This document shows positions 54,541-62,519 of a stretch of 64,000 bases of DNA, one piece after another (the stretch's first letter is position 1; the number at the start of each line of letters is the position of its first letter). Source of the stretch: CAYUQT01 sp964596165 (GTDB lineage: Bacteria > Planctomycetota > Phycisphaerae > UBA1845 > JAFGLZ01); the NCBI GenBank assembly GCA_964596165.1, contig CAZQTW010000030.1:6838-70837 (forward strand), written 5' to 3'. The notes below the pieces were generated by a model. That model was not told the origin of the DNA and ran no database searches. It was given only the letters and a program-made list of their open reading frames with translations. The position numbers were made by a program, and so were the translations under genes.

Positions 54541-55626
54541 AGAGGACTCCGAACCACAGGGACCGGGAGCGGGGCCTAGGGTCCGGTCAACAAAGCGCCG
54601 TCGAAGAACACCTCGCGATCCACGATCCCACGGTATCGTGCCTCGGCATGAAGGTGCGAACCGAGTGCCGGACCCGAGCCCCTAGACCCTAGGCCCTGTC
54701 TTCAACTCATAGGGCCACGCGACCAGCCCGCCGTCCATGAACTTGACGTTTGCAAAGCCCGCACCGGCCAGGATGCGTTGGGCCTCGTAGCCGCGGAGGC
54801 TGATCTTGCAGTACGCGATAATCTCCTTGTTGCGCGGCAGCTCGCCCAGACGGTCGCGAAGCTTGCCCAGGCCGATGTACACCACCCGCGGGTCGTCGAT
54901 TCGCATCTGGTCGATCTCGGCCGGAGTCCGGACGTCGAGGAGCACGATGTCATCGCCCCGCTGCAGCTTTGCGCGGACCTCCTGAGGCGTGATCGACGCG
55001 GCAATCCCGTCGCGCTTGTTTCGGATGATGTTCGCGGCGTGGGCTACGTTGTCGATCGGCGCCGAATACGGCGGAGCATACGACAAGTCAATCGCGGAGA
55101 CGTCGTCGATCGAACCGCCGAAGTGCATCGCCGCGGCCAACACGTCGATTCGCTTGGCGCACTCGCCCGGACCGACCACCTGAGCGCCGAGCAGCCGGTC
55201 GGTCTTCGCGTCGGCAATCAGCTTGACGAGAATCGGCTTGCTGCCGGGATAGTAGTGCGCCCGATCGGGTCCGGGATTCAACGAGATCCTTACCTCATGG
55301 CCCGCGAGCCGTGCCTGCCGCTCGGTCAGGCCGGTCCGGGCGACCGAATAGTCGAAGACTTTGAAGATGCAGGTCCCCAGAATACCCTCGAATCGGCTGT
55401 CGCGGCCCGCAAGGTTGTCGCCGATCACACGCCCATGCTTGTTGGCCGTCGAACCCAGCGGGATAAAGACTTTCTGCCCGGTGACCCGATGGGTGCATTC
55501 GGTGCAATCGCCGCCGGCGTAGATGTCGGTATCGCTGGTCCGGCAGCGATCGTCTATGGCGATCGCGCCGGTGGCCCCGAGGGCCAGTCCGGCTTGTCGG
55601 GCCAGCTCGACGTTGGGGCGGACGCC
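52991..55626. repeat. 2,636-bp direct repeat, right copy
   Basis: It is identical to 44451-47086. Its borders are inside genes: the left border is one base inside the zwf proline codon before the stop, and the right border is inside the reductase gene, whose reading frame continues intact to 56391. Confidence 0.95.
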
Positions 55627-56391
55627 GATCGCCAGCAGCACCAAGTCGGCGTCGATCCGAGCGTCGCCCGCCACCACGGCGGCCACGCTGCCCTCCGCAT
55701 CGGGCTCGATCGCCGTCACCTTCCTGTCGACGACGACGGCGACGCCCTTGGATCGCAGATGCTGGGTTACGAAAGCCGCACATTCCATATCAAGCAAGGC
55801 CGGCAATAGGTGATCCATCATCTCGATAACCGTCACCTGCACGCCGCGAGCGACGAGCGCCTCGGCCGTCTCCATGCCGATCAGACCCCCGCCGATGATT
55901 GCGGCCCGCTTGATCCGCCCGGCTTTCAAGGCAAGGTCGATCTGCTCGGCCTCCTCGGGATGATAGAGGCGGTAAACGTGCTTGAGGTCGACGCCGGAGA
56001 TCGGCGGTACGACGGGTTGCGCCCCGGTGGCGATCACGAGCTTGTCGTACGGGAGCGTCTCCGATGTGCCGGTCGTGAGGTCCTTGATGTGAACGCACTT
56101 GTTTGGCCGGTCGATCCGCTCGGCCCATGTCCGCGTGCGAACGTCGATATCCTTGATCGCCTTGAAGAACGCCGGGGACCGCACCGCTCCCGCCGGCGTA
56201 TCCATCAGGTGATCGATCGAGTCGACCAGTCCCTCAACATAGTAGGGCATGCCGCAAGCGGCATAGCTGATCAGACGCCCTTTCTCGACGACCGTGATCC
56301 GAGACGATGAATCCAGACGGCGGAGGCGCGAGGCCGCCTTCAGCCCCGCCGCCACACCGCCAATAATCACGACTCGCTGAGGTGCATTCAT
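54682..56391 (-). CDS. CoA-disulfide reductase with rhodanese domain (NADH persulfide-reductase type)
   Basis: The product has 569 residues. The start at 56391 (MNAPQRVVIIGGVAAGLKAA) follows GGAGAG. The N-terminal FAD/NAD domains contain GGVAAGLKAASRLRRLD and the redox site SYAACGMPYYVEG (single Cys). A second Rossmann GGGLIGMETAEALVARG and the FAD contact DIYAGGDCTE follow. From about residue 475 there is a rhodanese domain (DDIVLLDVRTPAEIDQMRID) with active-site YCKISLRGYEA. By family such fusions reduce CoA-disulfide or CoA-persulfide with NAD(P)H. The place between a thioredoxin and zwf fits sulfur or thiol repair. Confidence 0.9.
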   Translation of the reverse strand: MNAPQRVVIIGGVAAGLKAASRLRRLDSSSRITVVEKGRLISYAACGMPYYVEGLVDSIDHLMDTPAGAVRSPAFFKAIKDIDVRTRTWAERIDRPNKCVHIKDLTTGTSETLPYDKLVIATGAQPVVPPISGVDLKHVYRLYHPEEAEQIDLALKAGRIKRAAIIGGGLIGMETAEALVARGVQVTVIEMMDHLLPALLDMECAAFVTQHLRSKGVAVVVDRKVTAIEPDAEGSVAAVVAGDARIDADLVLLAIGVRPNVELARQAGLALGATGAIAIDDRCRTSDTDIYAGGDCTECTHRVTGQKVFIPLGSTANKHGRVIGDNLAGRDSRFEGILGTCIFKVFDYSVARTGLTERQARLAGHEVRISLNPGPDRAHYYPGSKPILVKLIADAKTDRLLGAQVVGPGECAKRIDVLAAAMHFGGSIDDVSAIDLSYAPPYSAPIDNVAHAANIIRNKRDGIAASITPQEVRAKLQRGDDIVLLDVRTPAEIDQMRIDDPRVVYIGLGKLRDRLGELPRNKEIIAYCKISLRGYEAQRILAGAGFANVKFMDGGLVAWPYELKTGPRV

Positions 56392-56464
56392 GGGCACTCT
56401 CCGACAGGAACGGCGGCGCCCGAAGCACGGGCACAAAACAGCGGCCGAGGCCCTGTGGGCCGCG

Positions 56465-57073
56465 CTACTTCGTCAACGAACGGACCGCCGACAGGTACTC
56501 TTCCTTGCCGCGGACGCCCACGAATTGCTTGGCCGGCTCGCCGCCGTTGAAGAGGATGACCGTCGGGATCGACTGGATACCGTACTTCGCCGCCAGGCTC
56601 TGAAGCTCGTCCACGTTGATCTTGTAGACGGCCGCCTTGCCGGTGAGTTCCTTGGCAATGTCCTCGATGACCGGCGCCAAAAACTTGCACGGACCGCACC
56701 AGTCGGCGTAGAAGTCGACGAGGACGGGCGTCTTGGCGCCTAGGACCTTGGTTTCGAAGTCTACGTCAGAACTGATCTGCTCAGCCATGGATCTTGCCTC
56801 CGTAGCAGCCTTCCCGTCATGTTGTACCTGAGCGGCGGCAGGCCGATCCTGCCCGCCCGATAAGAACAGGGGACACTCCCCCTGCCCGCCGGTCAGAACC
56901 TGCATGGCGAGCAGCAGACCCAACCCGGCGCCAAAGAGCGTGGCCGTCGGCCACCGCGATGTAATCGGGCAACCGCCCGATTTGCAGCCGACCCAACGAC
57001 TCCAAGCCAGACCGGCCACGCCGCCAACGACGATACCGAGCAAAAGCTTCCACCACATAACGTCACCTGTCAA
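56465..57073 (-). CDS. thioredoxin with N-terminal membrane domain, possible internal start
   Basis: The product has 202 residues. Residues 1-75 contain two membrane segments (LLLGIVVGGVAGLAWSRW and ATLFGAGLGLLLAMQVLTGG) with Cys motifs VGCKSGGCPITS, resembling the DUF6132 type. Residues 96-202 are a full thioredoxin (VLVDFYADWCGPCKFLAPVI, cis-Pro IQSIPTVILF). An internal ATG at 56788 begins exactly the thioredoxin part (107 residues) and has its own GGAGG 8 bases upstream. Both a membrane-tethered and a free form could therefore be made. If the long form is made, the thioredoxin side of the membrane is not decided. It lies between the arsR-like gene and the CoA-disulfide reductase gene. Confidence 0.85.
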   Translation of the reverse strand: MTGDVMWWKLLLGIVVGGVAGLAWSRWVGCKSGGCPITSRWPTATLFGAGLGLLLAMQVLTGGQGECPLFLSGGQDRPAAAQVQHDGKAATEARSMAEQISSDVDFETKVLGAKTPVLVDFYADWCGPCKFLAPVIEDIAKELTGKAAVYKINVDELQSLAAKYGIQSIPTVILFNGGEPAKQFVGVRGKEEYLSAVRSLTK

Positions 57074-57195
57074 CTAGTCCACGACAGAGTCGAAGGTTTG
57101 GGGTCTAAACAAGGCCTGCCTCAGTGCCGGTTCACTTCCGTCGGCTTTCAGTAGTGGGCCTCTCGTATGAACGCTTATGCAAAACATGCCATGCG

Positions 57196-57543
57196 CTAGA
57201 CCCTGGACGCCGACCCCTGCCGTTCGATCCCTTGTTGTTCACAATGCTCCCGTATGCAATCGATCACGCGGAGCACGTTCGGATTGCTCACGCGATAGTA
57301 AACATGGTTCCCGTCTCGACGACTGGACAGCACGCCGCGGTCCTTCATGAGCCCCAGTTGCTGACTGGTAATCGCGGGCTTGGTGCCCAGGGAATCGATC
57401 AGCTCATTTACGCACATCTCGCGATCTTCCAACAGTTCGATGATCCGAAGCCGCACGGGATGTGCAACGGCCTTGAGCGTGTTCGCCACCCTCTCAAGGG
57501 TGGCCTGATCGATTCGCCCATGTTGGCCGGTCACCAGTGTCAT
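57196..57543 (-). CDS. ArsR/SmtB-family repressor, candidate persulfide sensor
   Basis: The product has 115 residues. The winged helix is clear: TLKAVAHPVRLRIIELLEDR, NELIDSLGTKPAITSQQLGL, MKDRGVLSSRRDGNHVYYRV. Cysteines are C44 (EMCVNEL), C96 and C101. The metal motif CxCxxD of ArsR is not present (only one Cys, then N). A Cys before the DNA-binding helices and one in the last helix resemble the pair of SqrR/BigR persulfide sensors (C41/C107 and C42/C108 from memory). The downstream rhodanese, CoA-disulfide reductase and thioredoxin support this. The start codon lies only 8 bases after the -10 box, so the mRNA is leaderless or nearly so. Confidence 0.85.
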   Translation of the reverse strand: MTLVTGQHGRIDQATLERVANTLKAVAHPVRLRIIELLEDREMCVNELIDSLGTKPAITSQQLGLMKDRGVLSSRRDGNHVYYRVSNPNVLRVIDCIREHCEQQGIERQGSASRV

Positions 57544-57899
57544 ATAAAAACAATATATAGCATAAGTCTAAAATTGTCAAGCGATTTCCTGGAATCGCAC
57601 ACACAATATGAGGCTCGCAGGCCAACACGCGTCGCAGTGTCTCAATCTACCTGCATAGTTCTGTCAATATCCGGCCAGTGACGATCCTAAGTGTTCCAAA
57701 CGTCAATTAAATCAGGTCCTTGCCAACACCGGCCCGCGTAATTAAGATAGCCAGGCTTGTGACCCACGGACGGGCGATGGTCATGCGGCGTCCGTTGCCG
57801 TAGCGCGGTCAGTGCCCTGGGGGTCGGCTTGAAGCGCAAGCCCGACCGGTAAACCGGCGAGCCCTCCAGTCAACTGCGATGTGGCAGGAGTGTGGATCC
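57544..57899. other. divergent intergenic region, arsR-like side to activase
   Basis: This carries the arsR promoter (57552-57580). Between 57600 and 57830 I see no gene. A hairpin GGTCGGCTTG/CAAGCCCGACC (about 57821-57847) lies before the activase start and could act in its 5' leader. Confidence 0.5.
57552..57580 (-). promoter_or_regulatory. strong sigma70-type promoter of arsR-trx-CoADR-zwf run
   Basis: Read leftward: TTGACA (57580-57575), 17 bases, TATATT (57557-57552), then GTTTTTAT and the ATG of the arsR-like gene. The AT-rich core would also be the natural site for autorepression; a small dyad around CTTATGCTATA is possible but not clear. Confidence 0.75.
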
Positions 57900-60800
57900 A
57901 TGCAGCAGCATTGGCGTACCCTTTCATTACCCGACGACTCCGCCGATGGCGGATGGGGCCTCGGCATCGACTTGGGCTCCATCAGCTTCAAGGTGGCGAT
58001 TACCGATGCGACGGGCAATCTTCTGGCGGCCTCTTACGACCGGCATCAAGGTCGTCCCGTCGAGACCGCCCTGGCCGTCCTCGAAGAGCTGTTTCAGAGG
58101 CTGCCGCCGGCGCGGTTCCGCTGGATGGTGGGCACGGGATCGGCCGGCCGGTTGGTCAGCGACCTGCTCGGGATCCCCTTCGTCAATGAGCTGATCTGCC
58201 AGGCAATCGCCGTCAAACGGATCAACCCGGCCGTTCGCACGGTCATTGAAATGGGCGGGCAAGACAGCAAGATCCTCTTCCTCCCGGAGCACGCCAACCC
58301 GGATCAGCCGATTCTCGACTTCGCGATGAACACCAATTGCGCCGCCGGCACGGGCAGCTTCCTGGATCAGCAGGCGAGCCGGCTGGGCCTTCGGATCGAG
58401 GACGAGTTCGGCGATCTGGCCCTTAAGAGCGACAATCCGCCGCGGGTGGCGGGCCGATGCAGCGTCTTCGCCAAGAGCGACATGATTCACCTTCAGCAAA
58501 AGGCCACCCCCCTGCACGACATCGTCGCGGGCCTGTGCCTCGGGCTGGCGCGAAATCTCAAGAGCAATCTCGGCCGGGGTTACGAATTCGCCAAGCCGAT
58601 GGCGTTTATCGGCGGCGTGGCCGCCAACAAGGGCGTCGTTCACGCGTTCGAGACCGTCTTCAAGATGGAGCGCGGCGAGCTGATCGTTCCCGAGTCGCAT
58701 GCCGTCACGGCGGCCTGGGGCACGGTCCTTGTGTGGATGCGAGAGGGCAAACCCGCGCCGGTTCCCGCCCAGGGCGTTCAATCGCTGCGCGACTATCTGA
58801 ACCGCGATCGCTCGTTGGGGCATCGGCTCAAGTCGCTCAAGCTCTCGGCCGAGGGAAACCCGACGAGTCGCGTCTGGTCGTCGGAAGAGATCCTCCGCGC
58901 CCGCAACGGCGACAAGCTGGACGCCTACCTGGGCGTCGATGTCGGGTCGATCAGCACGAACGTGGTGGTCTCCGACGGCAAAAATGAAATCTACGCCAAG
59001 GCCTATCTGATGACCGCCGGCCGCCCGCTCGAGGCCGTCCGACAGGGTCTGGCGATGGTCGCGCCGAACGTGGCCGACCACGTTCGCATCCTCGGCGTCG
59101 GCACGACCGGCAGCGGACGCTATCTGACCGGCGACTTCGTCGGCGCCGATCTGGTCATCAACGAGATCACCGCCCAGGCGACCGCGGCCGCCTTGATCGA
59201 TCCGAAGGTCGACACGATCTTTGAGATCGGCGGACAGGATTCCAAGTACATCTCGCTCGAAAACGGCGTCGTCGTGGACTTCGAGATGAATCACGCCTGC
59301 GCCGCCGGCACCGGCAGCTTCCTGGAAGAGCAAGCGGAACGGCTGGGGATCAGCATCAAGGAGGAATTCGGGCGCTTGGCGCTGGGAAGCGATTCGCCGA
59401 TTCGCCTGGGCGAGCGCTGCACGGTGTTCATGGAGTCGGACCTGTTGTCCCATCAGCAGCAAGGGGCGCAAACCGACGACCTCGTCGGCGGCCTGAGCTA
59501 CTCCATCGTCACCAACTACATCAATCGCGTCGTGGGTCACCGCAAGATCGGCGAGCGGATCTTCTTCCAGGGCGGGACGGCGTTCAACAAGGGCGTCGTG
59601 GCCGCGTTTCAGACGTACCTCAATCGGCCGGTGACCGTGCCGCCGCACCACGAGGTGACGGGAGCGATCGGGGCGGCCTGCCTGGCCCGCCGGCATCAGG
59701 AACGCATCGGCGCCACGACCAGCCTGTTCCGCGGATGGGACCTGGCGAACATCGAATACAAACTCCGCAGCTTCGAGTGCGACAAGTGCGCGAACAACTG
59801 CGAAATCAACGAGGTCTCCATGCCCGGGCGCGATCCGCTGTACTACGGGTCGCGGTGCGATCGATACAACCTGAAGAAGGAGGAACGCGACATCAGCCAC
59901 CTGCCCGACCTATTCAAGGAACGGCAGAAGCTCCTGATGAAGCACTGCAATCTGCGAGCCATCCCGCGAGCGGACGCGCCGCGAATCGGGATCCCGCTGG
60001 CGCTGTCGAACCTGCAGCTTGCCCCGTTCTGGGCCACGCTGCTCGGCGAGCTGGGTCTGAACGTCGTGCTCAGCCCCCTGGCGAACAAGAAGATCGTCCA
60101 CGAGGGCGTCGAGGCGGTCCTTAGCACGCCGTGCTTCCCCGTCAAGATCGCGCACGGGCACGTGCTCGACCTGATCGCCAAGGGCGTCGACTACCTCTGG
60201 CTGCCCAGCGTCGTCAGCATGTTCAAGGAGGAAGCCGACACCTCCAGCCACAACCAATTATGCCCGTACGTCCAGACGATCCCGTACCAGATCGAGGTGG
60301 CACTCGAAAAGCAGCTCAAGAACGTCAAGGTGCTGAAGTACCCCGTTCGGTTCCAGCACGGCCGGCGAGTCCTCATCAATTGCCTCAAGCCATTGTGCGA
60401 GGAATTCGGCGTCGGCAAGGGCGACCTCAAACGGGCCCTGGACAAAGCCGAGAAGGCCCTCCATGCGTGCCAGAACGACCTGGTCGCCCGAGGACGGGAA
60501 ATCCTGTCCAAACTGGACGCGTTCCAGGCCGAACGCAACATCGTCGTCGTCGGCCGGCCGTACAACAGTTGTGATCCCGGCGCCTGCCTCGACATCCCGG
60601 CCAAGCTCCGCAAGAAGGGCGTCTTGCCCATCCCGATGGACATGCTCGATCTTTCGCAGGGCGTCGTGCGAGGCGACCGCGTCTTTCACGACATGTACTG
60701 GAAGTACGGCCAGAGAATCCTGCGGGCCGCCAAGATCATCCGCGACAATCCCAAGCTGCACGCGATCTACATCTCCAACTTCAGTTGCGGTCCGGACAGT

Positions 60801-62246
60801 TTCATCACCCACTTCTTCAAGCGGGCGATGGCGCCGAAACCGTGCCTGCTCCTCGAGATCGACGAACACTCGGCCGACGCGGGCGTGGTGACGCGACTCG
60901 AAGCCTTCCTCGAAAGCCTGCGAAACGCCAAGATCGACCGGCCCAGCGGCGAGGTCTCCCTCTACCCCATCGGCGTCGACAAGGTCACCGATCGCAAGCT
61001 CTGGGTGCCCTATATGGGCGACGGCGCCTACGCGATCGCGGCCGCGTTCAAGGCCCTGGGCCAAGACACCGAGGTGATGCCCGTCACGGACCAGGAAGCG
61101 CTGGAACTCGGGCGGCGCTATACGTCGGGCAAGGAATGCCTGCCCTGCACCATGACGGCCGGCGATATGGTCAAGATGTGCCGCACGCCCGGGTTCGACC
61201 CCAAGAAGAACGCCTTCTTCATGCCCGGCGGCTCCGGACCCTGCCGGTTCGGAATGTACAACTGCCTGCACAAGATGATCCTCAAGGAGATCGGGTTCGG
61301 CGAAATACCGATCCTCTCCCCGTCGCAGGACAAGAACTTCTACTCCGAACTGAACGTCTTCGAGAAGGACCCCAGCCGGTTGGCCTGGAACGGGATCGTC
61401 ACGTCCGACATCCTGCTGAAGGTCCGGTTGGCGCTGCGACCCTATGAAAAGGAAAAGGGCCAAATCGACCGGGTCTACAACCAGTCGATGAAGGACCTCT
61501 GCACGTTGCTGCTCAAGGCGCCCGCCGAATCGGAGATCGCGGATTTCATGGCGAAGGTCGCCCGGGATTTCGCGGCCGTCCCCCTCGACCGCAGCGTCCG
61601 CAAACCGCGGATCGGCATTGTCGGCGAGATCTACATCCGCAGCCATCCGGTCAGCAACAACCGGCTCATCGAGCAACTCGAGGCGCTGGGCGCCGAAACG
61701 GCGCTGGCCAGCGTCGGCGAGTGGATGTACTACACGAACATCACGCGCAAGCTGGGCGCGCTCCGCGAGCGCGACTGGAAGGAATTCCTGAACAATCTCC
61801 TCAAGGACAAGGTCCAGCACCGAATCGAGCGCCGCATGGCCGCCCCCTTCGTGCCGGTGGTCGGCAACATCGTCGAGCCGCCGATCAAGTCGATCCTCGA
61901 GTGCGCCAAGCCCTACATCGACCCGACGTTCGAGGGCGAGGCGGTCATGTCGATCGGCAAGATCATCGAGTTCTGCGAGCACGGTTGCGACGGCGTGGTC
62001 AACGTCATGCCGTTTACGTGCATGCCGTCGACGATCGTCAGCGGCGTGATGCGAAAGGTCGTCCGCGACGCCTTGGGCGGCATGCCGGCGATCGGCATCA
62101 GCTACGACGGCCAGCAGGACCCGGCGCTTCACACGCAACTCGAGGCGTTCGTCCACCAGTGCCGCGCCTACATGCGGCGGCGCGGGGCGCAAGGCCACGA
62201 CCACGGCCCTACCCATGGCCGCGAGATGGCCCACAGCCACGCGTGA
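57900..62246 (+). CDS. 2-hydroxyacyl-CoA dehydratase activase-type ATPase (double BadF/HgdC plus HgdB-like)
   Basis: The product has 1,448 residues. The start is the ATG at 57900, because AGGAG lies 9 bases upstream; the ATG at 57879 has none. Two actin-like BadF/BadG/HgdC ATPase domains follow each other: GWGLGIDLGSISFKVAITDA (about 15-300) and YLGVDVGSISTNVVVSDGKN (about 345-610). Each has the cluster-binding Cys loops NCAAGTGSFL with GRCSVF, and ACAAGTGSFL with GERCTVF. Next comes a Cys-rich DUF2229-type block (CDKCANNCEINEV) and dehydratase-like HgdB regions (NFSCGPDSFITHF, SGKECLPCTMTAGD, GGSGPCRFGMYNCLH). By family it is an ATP-driven electron activator for radical dehydratases under anoxic conditions. 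The last residues are His-rich. It stands alone before a strong hairpin. Confidence 0.92.
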   Translation: MQQHWRTLSLPDDSADGGWGLGIDLGSISFKVAITDATGNLLAASYDRHQGRPVETALAVLEELFQRLPPARFRWMVGTGSAGRLVSDLLGIPFVNELICQAIAVKRINPAVRTVIEMGGQDSKILFLPEHANPDQPILDFAMNTNCAAGTGSFLDQQASRLGLRIEDEFGDLALKSDNPPRVAGRCSVFAKSDMIHLQQKATPLHDIVAGLCLGLARNLKSNLGRGYEFAKPMAFIGGVAANKGVVHAFETVFKMERGELIVPESHAVTAAWGTVLVWMREGKPAPVPAQGVQSLRDYLNRDRSLGHRLKSLKLSAEGNPTSRVWSSEEILRARNGDKLDAYLGVDVGSISTNVVVSDGKNEIYAKAYLMTAGRPLEAVRQGLAMVAPNVADHVRILGVGTTGSGRYLTGDFVGADLVINEITAQATAAALIDPKVDTIFEIGGQDSKYISLENGVVVDFEMNHACAAGTGSFLEEQAERLGISIKEEFGRLALGSDSPIRLGERCTVFMESDLLSHQQQGAQTDDLVGGLSYSIVTNYINRVVGHRKIGERIFFQGGTAFNKGVVAAFQTYLNRPVTVPPHHEVTGAIGAACLARRHQERIGATTSLFRGWDLANIEYKLRSFECDKCANNCEINEVSMPGRDPLYYGSRCDRYNLKKEERDISHLPDLFKERQKLLMKHCNLRAIPRADAPRIGIPLALSNLQLAPFWATLLGELGLNVVLSPLANKKIVHEGVEAVLSTPCFPVKIAHGHVLDLIAKGVDYLWLPSVVSMFKEEADTSSHNQLCPYVQTIPYQIEVALEKQLKNVKVLKYPVRFQHGRRVLINCLKPLCEEFGVGKGDLKRALDKAEKALHACQNDLVARGREILSKLDAFQAERNIVVVGRPYNSCDPGACLDIPAKLRKKGVLPIPMDMLDLSQGVVRGDRVFHDMYWKYGQRILRAAKIIRDNPKLHAIYISNFSCGPDSFITHFFKRAMAPKPCLLLEIDEHSADAGVVTRLEAFLESLRNAKIDRPSGEVSLYPIGVDKVTDRKLWVPYMGDGAYAIAAAFKALGQDTEVMPVTDQEALELGRRYTSGKECLPCTMTAGDMVKMCRTPGFDPKKNAFFMPGGSGPCRFGMYNCLHKMILKEIGFGEIPILSPSQDKNFYSELNVFEKDPSRLAWNGIVTSDILLKVRLALRPYEKEKGQIDRVYNQSMKDLCTLLLKAPAESEIADFMAKVARDFAAVPLDRSVRKPRIGIVGEIYIRSHPVSNNRLIEQLEALGAETALASVGEWMYYTNITRKLGALRERDWKEFLNNLLKDKVQHRIERRMAAPFVPVVGNIVEPPIKSILECAKPYIDPTFEGEAVMSIGKIIEFCEHGCDGVVNVMPFTCMPSTIVSGVMRKVVRDALGGMPAIGISYDGQQDPALHTQLEAFVHQCRAYMRRRGAQGHDHGPTHGREMAHSHA

Positions 62247-62519
62247 AAGAAATCATCCGGATCATGTGGAGAACCGGGCAACCGATCATCGGTTGCCCGG
62301 TCTTATGCGCCGGACTTTGCCTGACCCGGCCTGGCTCGTTCGACATGGGGAAGGTCATACAGGGCGTCTGATCCGGCAACCGAGGAAGGGCCTCCGTGTC
62401 CGCATGACTCGTGTCCGCATGACCGGAGGGAATATGCGTGTTGCTCGGTTGACACCCCTCGGGCAAGAGAACATCATCTAGGAGCTGTTGCAGTAATGTG
62501 ATAATGGTGGGCAAGAAGA
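62247..62519. other. intergenic region between activase and P-loop ATPase genes
   Basis: It has the terminator hairpin at 62273-62301 and then no supported gene; short repeats of CCGCATGAC occur near 62401-62430. Confidence 0.5.
62273..62301 (+). terminator. strong hairpin after the activase gene
   Basis: ACCGGGCAACCGAT-C-ATCGGTTGCCCGGT: a perfect 14-bp palindrome with one central base, 27 bases after the stop. No long T-run follows (CTTATG), so it may stabilise or process the 3' end instead of being a classical terminator. Confidence 0.6.

Noticed and set aside
44451..55626. Reading the duplication as a composite transposon
   Set aside because: The repeats hold no transposase, have no inverted ends or target-site duplication, and cut genes at both borders.
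60258..62240. A 660-codon leftward frame opposite the activase gene
   Set aside because: Its composition is Arg/Asp/His-rich shadow sequence and the plus strand carries clear family motifs.
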